NCBI GenBank assembly: GCA_964565865.1
Contig: CAZMGM010000034.1
Span: 1 to 22,991 of the forward strand
Reading direction: 5' to 3'
Source of the DNA: CBDAPI01 sp964565865
GTDB lineage: Bacteria; Acidobacteriota; UBA6911; RPQK01; CBDAPI01
Length of the DNA: 22,991 nucleotides
Shown here: piece by piece, positions 7,457 to 14,285 of the stretch
Layout of the letters: every line of letters begins with the position of its first letter
Position numbering within the stretch: the first letter of the stretch is position 1
Notes under the pieces: generated by a model
What the model saw: only the letters and a program-made list of their open reading frames with translations
Database searches by the model: none
What the model was told of the DNA's origin: nothing
Made by a program: the position numbers and the translations under genes

Positions 7457-8830
7457 CTAGGCGACCACCCAGGGGTTCCGGTGCCTTCTACCCAGGTATT
7501 CGGCGGCCTCGGGGTCATTCTTAATCTGCTCCTTGTCGGAATCCCAATGGATCGTGCGACCTGTCCAGAAAGCAATGTTGGCCAGATGGGTTGTGGTCGT
7601 GGAATCATGTGCGATCTCAACAGACGAGGCAGGCCTTTTGCGGCTCTTGACGCACTTGAGGAAATTCTGTACATGAGCCAGATGCTGTTCGGAGCGCTGC
7701 CCCTCGACCCTCTCCGCCCTGCCGACCCAGACATCTCGCTGACTGCCCCACGGGAAGAGCGACCTGCCTTGTTTGGCGGCCTCGTGCTGACGTTCGTAAA
7801 GTGGATCGAGAAGTTCGAACGTCCCGTGTGTTTCCGGCAGAATCTCGTACCCCCCCCGATCCACAACCAGGGTCGCGTCCGTTCCATAAAACGCGATCCC
7901 GAAGGAACGTCCGTTGAGGGGATCCGCGTTTAGAATTCGGTTCGAGTAAGTCAGCATGAAATTGGAGTATTCGTAGATCACCTCCAAAGTGTCCGGGGTT
8001 TCCCGGTTGTCTTGAATGTAATACTTGCTCCCGAATGCCGACACTTTCCTGGGAGCACGTTCGTTCATGGCCCACTGAACCGCGTCAATGTGGTGTACAC
8101 CCCAGTCTGTCGCATATCCCCCCGCATAATCCCAAAAGTAGCGGAAATTAAAAATAAAGCGATTGGGGTTGAAGGGCCGTTTCGGGGCCGGTCCCAGCCA
8201 CATGTCGTAATCCAGACCCGGTGGCGGTTCGCTGTCCGGAAGATTTCCCATGCCATGAGGTGACTCGTTCTGAAAGTTCCAGGTGGCCACCCGGCTGATT
8301 TTTCCAAGTTTTCCAGACTGGACGAAGTCTACGACTTCCCTGTAGTGTCTTCCTGAACGCTGTTGAGTTCCTACCTGGACTATACGGTCGTATTCTCGAG
8401 CCGCCGATACGATGCTTCTACCCTCCTGCACGTTGTGGGCAAGAGGCTTCTCTACATAAACGTCCTTTCCGGCCTGACAGGCCAGAATCGCCATGTACGC
8501 ATGCCAGTGATCGGGCGTAGAGATAACCACGACGTCGAGATCTTGTAGATCGATCACTTTTCGAAAGTCGGTGTAGCCGGTAGCTTTCCCGTCAGTCATT
8601 TCGATCGCGCGCTCCAGATTGGGTTGCCAGACATCACAAACTGCCGCCACCTCCACATCTTCACTCTTCAGGAAGTCTCTGAGGTTGGCCCTTCCCATGC
8701 CGCCGATTCCAATGAACCCACAAACGACTCGATCGTTAGCTCCCAAAACCCGGTTACCCGAGACTCTCGTCGCAGCCGCCCCTCCAATCAGACTGACGCC
8801 TGCTCCCCTGATAAAATTTCTACGCTTCAT
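7457..8830 (-). CDS. Gfo/Idh/MocA-family oxidoreductase, Tat-exported type
   Basis: The 457-residue protein carries a twin-arginine signal right at its start (MKRRNFIRGAG) and then a Rossmann fold with GIGGMG (41-46), EKPLAHN (127-133) holding the conserved EKP motif, and DWGVHHID (242-249) with the catalytic-type histidines. This is the long, exported Gfo/Idh/MocA class common in Planctomycetes and Acidobacteriota, probably acting on a sugar or derivative with a tightly held nicotinamide cofactor. The start is set to ATG 8830: GAGGTGG (8837-8843) lies 6 nt upstream, and the in-frame GTG at 8845 falls across that ribosome site and would bury the Tat motif behind five residues. It follows the FG-GAP gene by 24 bp, so the two are co-transcribed. 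A run of eight C on the + strand (7850-7857) lies inside the gene. Confidence 0.95.
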   Translation of the reverse strand: MKRRNFIRGAGVSLIGGAAATRVSGNRVLGANDRVVCGFIGIGGMGRANLRDFLKSEDVEVAAVCDVWQPNLERAIEMTDGKATGYTDFRKVIDLQDLDVVVISTPDHWHAYMAILACQAGKDVYVEKPLAHNVQEGRSIVSAAREYDRIVQVGTQQRSGRHYREVVDFVQSGKLGKISRVATWNFQNESPHGMGNLPDSEPPPGLDYDMWLGPAPKRPFNPNRFIFNFRYFWDYAGGYATDWGVHHIDAVQWAMNERAPRKVSAFGSKYYIQDNRETPDTLEVIYEYSNFMLTYSNRILNADPLNGRSFGIAFYGTDATLVVDRGGYEILPETHGTFELLDPLYERQHEAAKQGRSLFPWGSQRDVWVGRAERVEGQRSEQHLAHVQNFLKCVKSRKRPASSVEIAHDSTTTTHLANIAFWTGRTIHWDSDKEQIKNDPEAAEYLGRRHRNPWVVA

Positions 8831-8836
8831 TTTGTT

Positions 8837-8843
8837 CCACCTC
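8837..8843 (-). promoter_or_regulatory. Ribosome binding site deciding start 8830
   Basis: On the minus strand GAGGTGG is followed by 6 nt and then ATG AAG CGT AGA. It supports the shorter product that begins MKRRN and places the Tat motif at the very N-terminus. Confidence 0.8.
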
Positions 8844-8854
8844 ACTTCGAATGG

Positions 8855-10078
8855 TTACCGCCCAGAGTGCCGAGTGCGATTTTCATACAAAAAAAGTCCC
8901 TTTTTCCCTGCCGCGACTAGATCCAGGTCGCCATCCTGATCCACATCAACCACAGGGAACTGCATTCCCACGCCCATATCGTCGTGGTAATCGATGACCC
9001 TTTTGATCCAGGCGACGGACGAGCCCCGTTGCAATTCATACCAGACGATGATGCCGGGTTCCAGTGCACCTGGATCGGCTCCCCCATGCCCCCAAAATCG
9101 TTTGCCTGTTACAAAATCGGGATCGCCATCTCCATCCATATCCGCCAGGGCTGCTGAGTGCGACTGGGACCAGGTCTCGTCGACGACGTGGACTTCCCAA
9201 TTGCTCGTGCCGGTTGTCCCCGGGGTCTGCTCCCACCAATAGACGCCGTAATCGTGACCCGCTCCAGTCAGAATGTCTGCATCGCCGTCATCGTCCACGT
9301 CGTAAACATAAATGTTTCCAGGGGCATTCTTCCTGGGCTCGGGAATGATACGGAAATCCAGATGAGCCTTCCACGCTGCCTTGCGGATATCCTCTGGGGC
9401 TTCATACCAACCCGTGGGCACGACCACATCTATACGGCCATCGCCATTGATGTCTCCAAACCCCATGCCATGGCCGTTCCCGGTAAGTGAGATTTCATAT
9501 CTCCTCCACTTCGCGGCTCCATTTTCGTACTTATAGTCGAACCAGACAATCGGGGCATCCGGCATGTCCAGCTGTTGAATCGGAATCATGTTTGGAAAAA
9601 GAGCATGAGGTTTTCCCCGCTGCTCGAGGTCGACAAAAAAAAGAAACTCAATGTGCCTGCCCGTCGACCCGATCCGGTGTTCCTGCCAGGCTTGCTTGCC
9701 CCAGTTGCCCTTCGGATTCTCGAACCAGGCAACGTACTTTTCCACGAAGTAGCACGTGAGTATGTCCGGGTATCCATCCTGGTTCACATCGAAGGCGATC
9801 TCACTCAGACTGTCAAAGTGGATGTCCCACTTCGTTATATTGCGAATGAAACGAGGTTCCCATGCTGGCCCTTGGTACCATCTAGCTCCCGAGATAATAT
9901 CCAGAATGCCGTCCTGGTTCACATCTGCCACGGCGGCCGTCTCGTAAGCGCCTCGGTCCAGTTGGTGCTTGACAAAAGGAATGGGTACAGCGGGATGAAA
10001 CTGTCCCCAGACAACCGTGGAACTCGAAATGGACAAGACTACCAACAAGAGGCTTGATAGCCGATGGTGGGATTTCAT
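8855..10078 (-). CDS. FG-GAP/VCBS-repeat seven-bladed beta-propeller, secreted
   Basis: The 407-residue protein has a clear signal peptide (hydrophobic about 8-22, likely cleavage near WGQ 24-26) and then seven repeats. Six carry intact Ca2+-type loops of the DxNxDG/DxDxDG form at about 52-60, 97-105, 209-217, 260-268, 313-321 and 378-386. The third (150-158, DLEQRGKPH) is degenerate. The repeat count fits one closed seven-bladed propeller with no extra domain and no catalytic motif, so a periplasmic or surface binding or scaffold role is inferred. On the minus strand GGAGGA precedes the ATG closely (about 2-3 nt). The Gfo/Idh gene starts 24 bp downstream, pairing a propeller with an oxidoreductase. 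Some propellers of this fold bind carbohydrate, but no ligand can be named here. Confidence 0.93.
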   Translation of the reverse strand: MKSHHRLSSLLLVVLSISSSTVVWGQFHPAVPIPFVKHQLDRGAYETAAVADVNQDGILDIISGARWYQGPAWEPRFIRNITKWDIHFDSLSEIAFDVNQDGYPDILTCYFVEKYVAWFENPKGNWGKQAWQEHRIGSTGRHIEFLFFVDLEQRGKPHALFPNMIPIQQLDMPDAPIVWFDYKYENGAAKWRRYEISLTGNGHGMGFGDINGDGRIDVVVPTGWYEAPEDIRKAAWKAHLDFRIIPEPRKNAPGNIYVYDVDDDGDADILTGAGHDYGVYWWEQTPGTTGTSNWEVHVVDETWSQSHSAALADMDGDGDPDFVTGKRFWGHGGADPGALEPGIIVWYELQRGSSVAWIKRVIDYHDDMGVGMQFPVVDVDQDGDLDLVAAGKKGLFLYENRTRHSGR

Positions 10079-10337
10079 GATCCTCCGATCCGCTTCATGT
10101 GCGACTATGATGTCCTAACTAGAAATCGATCACAGGAGAATAAGAGGATCCTACCACGATGAGCTAGCTACACAATTAGTGCACTGTCCAAAAAGTTCAC
10201 GCCGCTACTTCGGACGTACTTTTCGCCGATAGCTTTATTGTGCTCCCTCGAAAGACTCCCGGTATTTCTGCATCGTGCCACTTACTAGCGACGAAAATCC
10301 ATCCCGAATTAACAACGCGGACTTCCCGGACAGAACA
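10079..10337. other. 259-bp intergenic region between PD40 and FG-GAP genes
   Basis: This gap in an otherwise tightly packed minus-strand run is the likely place for a promoter of the FG-GAP/Gfo-Idh pair. I found no convincing -35/-10 pair, no terminator with a T-run after the PD40 stop, no insertion-sequence ends and no plausible small gene with a ribosome site. Base composition is more AT-rich than the flanking genes. Confidence 0.5.
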
Positions 10338-11216
10338 CTAGAACCCTTTCGAGTAGTAAATCTTCCAAACTAGCATGGAACCCTTCTCCCCTTGAACCAG
10401 CCCATCCCAATCCGTGTTGAGGTAGAGCGTATGACCATCGTGGCCAAGCCAGGGACAAGTGTCGGTACCTGGCGTGTTGACACGGGGCCCCAGGTTTTCA
10501 ACGGGCGACCAGACGCCATTTTCACTTCGGCTCACGTACAGATCAGTGCTGCCGGCAATGGAACCCTCGCGTTTGGAGGGAAAAATGATCGTCTGGCCGT
10601 CTCGGCTCAGAGCCAGGTCCGCTTCATTCTCCCTGGTGTTGATCACCGGCCCCAGATTCACGGGCTGCGACCACTGATCACCCGTCCGGTCACTGAAGTA
10701 CAGGTCCATACCCCCGTGGCCACCTTTGCGGTTACTGGCAAAGTACATGCGTTTCCCATCCCGGGAGAGAAGGGCACCGTACTCGATGGTGTCCGGTGTG
10801 CTTATGGGTGGACCGATCGGTTCGGCTTTCGTCCACTTGCCATCGCGCAGACGCGAGATGTATATCTGGGTTGCCTTTCTAAGATCAGCGCTTCGAAGGA
10901 TAACCATGGTGGTCCCGTCGGGGGTGAACTTGGCGTCCGCTTCATGCATGTCTGTATTAATGCCCGAACCAGCATTGTAGGGCTCCGACCAGCGCCCATT
11001 TTCAAAGCGCGCCAGCCAGATGTCCAGCTGGCCATATCCTCCCGCTCTGGCTGACTGAAATGCGATCAATCTGCCGTCCTCGGGAAGGCTGACGCAGTAG
11101 GGCCTGTCCGCGGGATCAACGGGCAGATCAACTTTCGATACCGTGAGAGATTCTGAGCTTGCTGCTGATCCCGCGGCCAACCACCCGGACACAACCAGAG
11201 CTAAAAGATTTCGCAT
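10338..11216 (-). CDS. PD40 (WD40-like/TolB-like) beta-propeller protein, secreted
   Basis: The 292-residue protein has a short signal peptide (MRNLLALVVSGWLAAGSAAS) followed by about five PD40 repeats. Repeat cores include GYGQLDIWLARF (60-71), LSRDGKRMYFASNRKGGHG (150-168) and LSRDGQTIIFPSKREG (203-218), with recurring DG turns and PVNLGPVINT-type linkers. This is the repeat class seen in TolB and in OmpA-associated PD40 proteins; no OmpA or peptidase domain is attached. It is likely a periplasmic propeller with a binding or structural role, no catalytic residues are recognisable. The start is well supported: AAGGAGGTG at 11221-11229 on the minus strand. The upstream dehydrogenase stops only 15 bp before, so the genes are almost certainly co-translated. 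The 259-bp gap after it marks a likely end of this transcription unit. Confidence 0.92.
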   Translation of the reverse strand: MRNLLALVVSGWLAAGSAASSESLTVSKVDLPVDPADRPYCVSLPEDGRLIAFQSARAGGYGQLDIWLARFENGRWSEPYNAGSGINTDMHEADAKFTPDGTTMVILRSADLRKATQIYISRLRDGKWTKAEPIGPPISTPDTIEYGALLSRDGKRMYFASNRKGGHGGMDLYFSDRTGDQWSQPVNLGPVINTRENEADLALSRDGQTIIFPSKREGSIAGSTDLYVSRSENGVWSPVENLGPRVNTPGTDTCPWLGHDGHTLYLNTDWDGLVQGEKGSMLVWKIYYSKGF

Positions 11217-11220
11217 CGGA

Positions 11221-11229
11221 CACCTCCTT
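11221..11229 (-). promoter_or_regulatory. Near-consensus Shine-Dalgarno of the PD40 gene
   Basis: AAGGAGGTG reads on the minus strand, with its GGAGG core 6 nt before ATG 11216. It is the strongest ribosome site in the window and lies just upstream-adjacent to the previous gene's TAA, so PD40 translation should not depend on coupling. Confidence 0.85.
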
Positions 11230-11231
11230 CT

Positions 11232-14200
11232 TTACGGCGCGGTTTTCAGATATTCCAACAAGTCGCTCATTTGCTGGACATCAACCAGGTTTTCAAGGTC
11301 TTCCGGCATCGCCGATAAGTTGGCAGCATAGATTCGTTTAATGTCGCTGCGTCGAACCACGCGCTCTTTTCCCTCTTCTTGTCGGAGGGTGATGGTTGTT
11401 GAGGTCTGGGGGCCTATGACTCCCTCGATGATTCCATTGGACGCAGTCTGCACGACGTAAGCCTCGTAACCCTGAGAGATCGTCTGGTTGGGCATCAAAA
11501 TGTCCGCCAGAAGCACGTCACGGGGACGGTTACGGACTTCTCCCAGGTCCGGTCCGACTTCTTTGCCGACACCATTCAACTTGTGGCATTTTGCGCAGAC
11601 CTCCTCGAACACCTCTTGACCACGCGCAACATCCCCTGTCATTGCCAGGGCCTGTTCGTATTCTGCAAGCACCTTTTCGCGCTCTTCGGGTTGCTGAAGA
11701 AGTTGGCGGGATTTTTCGCGAACCTCCTCGTCTGCGTGTGTGAACAATCGGAGCCGCTGGCGAAAGTGCAGCGTCCACGGCTGCACCTGGTCGTTTTCGA
11801 TCGCCCTGACCAACATTCGCGTCCAATTGGTCTCCTGCAGCAGGACGTCCCTGGCTTCATTGCGTACCGTGGGCATCATCGCCCGCCATTGCTCAAGCAG
11901 ATAAGCCCCGATCTCGTCCCGTTTGATCTTCCCCAGCGCGCGGACTGCCGCCGATTGAACGGGCTCGGGTTCCCGGGTATCCACGAGGTTTTTCAGCATA
12001 GATTCGTGAGTGGCAAGATCGGCCAGCGCCAACAGGCCGATGGCATCCGCCCTCCGCTGTGGGTCGGCTTCCCGATTCTGTGCAGTCGCTTCAGCCCTCT
12101 CTAGTGTCGTAGTGACCGACAGCCCAGAGGGCAGTCCCAAGACCTTGAGCAACGCCAAGGAGGCACGACGGACAGGTGTCTCGGTCGTTTCCACCAGCCT
12201 CAGCAGGAGCTCCTGTCCGTTCTCCAGCTCGATCGATTCCATGCCTTTCCCCTGGATTCCTTCGGCCAGACCTTCCAGGCTTGCGGCCCGCCACCAGCTC
12301 GAATCCGCTCCTGATTTTTTTGCGACTGTTTGGATAACCTGCTGGATTTCCTCTCTCCTCTGACGCGCTGCAATGACCGATGTGACCTGCCGGAAGAAGT
12401 AGAGTCGGCCCTCCGTGAACTTGTCTGCCAGGCGCGACACCGCCATTCGGAACATGCTGGGACTTTCGTCGGAAGACGCACTGAGAGCGGCGATTTGAAA
12501 CCATTGATCTTCGAGATCATGAGCTAATAGTTTTTCTCTTGCCGCCCGAGCCGAGGAGGATCCCAGACCTCCCAGTGTGCACACGAGTTGAAACCGTACC
12601 CGGGGATCGAGGTCATCGGACATCTCGAGAAGTTTTTCTACCAGCTCAGGAAAGCTAGAGAGCCTTGGCTCAGCGAGGCGCAGACCATTCTCTCTGACTC
12701 CTGCTACGGGATCGTCAAGCGCCTTCTCAATCACACCCACCTCGAGCTTTCCCAGAGCCTCTAGCGTCCAGAGTGCGTGAACACGAGCCGCACTGGATGC
12801 GGTGTCTTGAAAAAGCTGAGTCAGCAGCTGTCCAGTGTCCGAGCTGGGTCGGTCGATGAGGAGTCGCTGGGCCGTCATGCGCCACCAGATATTAGGGTTT
12901 TCCAGGTGCTTGACCATTTCCTCATCCGACGCTTGACCCAATCCTAGATCTGGTACTAGAGCGGGCGGATTAGAATCCGGCACGATGCGGTAAATTCGGC
13001 CTTGCTCGTTTCCCTGGTAGGCGGCTGCTGACTCGTACACCTCTCGTGGGGTCCACTCCGCGTGCTCCAACACTCGCCGATAGTAGTCGATCACGTACAG
13101 CGCACCGTCTGGGCCAACATAGAAGTTGACCGGCCGAAACCAGGCGTCCTTAGAGACCAGGAATTCCTTTCCCTTTCGAAGACGTTCCGCTTCGAAGGTG
13201 GCTCCGGAAGGTGTCAACACATTCGTCAAAATGAGATTGTGTTGGGGCTCTGCGATAAAGGTCACATTGCCATAAGGAGCAGGGAAGGCCCCACCACGGT
13301 AAAGTGTGATGCCGCAGGCCGAGGTGATGCGACCGGGATAGGTGAGCATCAGGTGCTCCGGGCGTTCGGTGATCGGGAATACTTCTGTGTACAGACTCAG
13401 TAACTGCCTTGTTGAGGACAGGTAAAGGTCTGGATTGCGCTCTAGATAACGGGCCGCTATAACCTCATGGTAGCCGTTACCGCCACTGCCAATGGTGAAG
13501 TAATTTCCCCAGTCGTCAAAGGTGTGGCCAAACTGTGAAGTGCTAGACAGAGTTTCCAACTGGTACGTATCGGGGCGAAAACGGATGCTGCGCCCGCGGG
13601 GCGCCACAGCAGAAATGTCAGTGCGGTGGGGAAAGCGGATATCGCTCCCCTTGTCTCCGAATTCTTCGGGGAAGATGTGCGTCTCAACCGGCCTTTCGCT
13701 GGCCAGATATACCCAGTTGTCGGGCCCGAGAATGGGGTTACTGACCGTATGTTGTGGGTTGGAGAAGGCAAAACCGGTTAGGACTACCCGCCGCACATCC
13801 GCCCTGCCATCCCCGTCCGAATCTTCGAAATACCACACGTTTGGGGCGTCGGTGACCAATATCCCTTTTTTCCACCGCATCACCCCGGTGGGCATGGTGA
13901 GGCCATCCGCGAATACCGTCGAGTAATCCGGACGCCCATCGTCATCGGTGTCCAGAAGTAGTTTTACACGACCCAGTCTGCCTTCGACATCAAGCGGATA
14001 GGCGGGGTTTTCGACAACATAGATACGGCCGAATTCGTCGATCTCCATATCCACGGGATCAACGATGTCGGGCTCTGCTGCGAATAACTCGATTCGAAAC
14101 CCGGGCTCCAACTGGAATGCCTCGAGGGATTCCATGGCACCGTATGGGGGGCCTGCTTGTTTGCATCTGCTTGAGCTGCCTGCTGCCACAACTATGGCAA

Positions 14201-14243
14201 GAACTACGATTTTCGAAGACACCACTCGCACATGGGTCAACAT
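11232..14243 (-). CDS. PVC-type membrane-bound dehydrogenase: beta-propeller, HEAT repeats, heme-binding cytochrome c
   Basis: The 1003-residue exported protein has an N-terminal hydrophobic segment (about 12-22; a following Cys27 is a poor lipobox because Arg precedes it). A six-bladed-type propeller (about 38-410) of the Pirellula/Verrucomicrobium membrane-bound dehydrogenase family follows, with DTDDDGRPD (98-106) and DSDGDGRAD (141-149). HEAT-like helical repeats occupy about 430-840, and a C-terminal PVC-type heme-binding domain carries CAKCH (883-887) with candidate distal ligands Met917 (LMPNQT) and Met979 (SAMPED). The propeller resembles sugar/PQQ-type dehydrogenase domains, but cofactor use is unproven. 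It lies 42 bp after the metallohydrolase gene and 15 bp before PD40. Periplasmic oxidation with electron transfer to the fused heme is the reasonable inference. Confidence 0.95.
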   Translation of the reverse strand: MLTHVRVVSSKIVVLAIVVAAGSSSRCKQAGPPYGAMESLEAFQLEPGFRIELFAAEPDIVDPVDMEIDEFGRIYVVENPAYPLDVEGRLGRVKLLLDTDDDGRPDYSTVFADGLTMPTGVMRWKKGILVTDAPNVWYFEDSDGDGRADVRRVVLTGFAFSNPQHTVSNPILGPDNWVYLASERPVETHIFPEEFGDKGSDIRFPHRTDISAVAPRGRSIRFRPDTYQLETLSSTSQFGHTFDDWGNYFTIGSGGNGYHEVIAARYLERNPDLYLSSTRQLLSLYTEVFPITERPEHLMLTYPGRITSACGITLYRGGAFPAPYGNVTFIAEPQHNLILTNVLTPSGATFEAERLRKGKEFLVSKDAWFRPVNFYVGPDGALYVIDYYRRVLEHAEWTPREVYESAAAYQGNEQGRIYRIVPDSNPPALVPDLGLGQASDEEMVKHLENPNIWWRMTAQRLLIDRPSSDTGQLLTQLFQDTASSAARVHALWTLEALGKLEVGVIEKALDDPVAGVRENGLRLAEPRLSSFPELVEKLLEMSDDLDPRVRFQLVCTLGGLGSSSARAAREKLLAHDLEDQWFQIAALSASSDESPSMFRMAVSRLADKFTEGRLYFFRQVTSVIAARQRREEIQQVIQTVAKKSGADSSWWRAASLEGLAEGIQGKGMESIELENGQELLLRLVETTETPVRRASLALLKVLGLPSGLSVTTTLERAEATAQNREADPQRRADAIGLLALADLATHESMLKNLVDTREPEPVQSAAVRALGKIKRDEIGAYLLEQWRAMMPTVRNEARDVLLQETNWTRMLVRAIENDQVQPWTLHFRQRLRLFTHADEEVREKSRQLLQQPEEREKVLAEYEQALAMTGDVARGQEVFEEVCAKCHKLNGVGKEVGPDLGEVRNRPRDVLLADILMPNQTISQGYEAYVVQTASNGIIEGVIGPQTSTTITLRQEEGKERVVRRSDIKRIYAANLSAMPEDLENLVDVQQMSDLLEYLKTAP

Positions 14244-14285
14244 GACCTCTCCATCTCACTCACGTCCACAGTGGCCGTCCTTTCG

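Noticed and set aside
9575..10057. 160-codon plus-strand open frame opposite the FG-GAP gene
   Set aside because: The opposite strand carries six calcium-loop repeats and a signal peptide in one continuous frame.
10079..10337. Possible insertion-sequence end or decayed gene in the 259-bp gap
   Set aside because: No terminal inverted repeats, no target-site duplication and no residual open frame with motifs.
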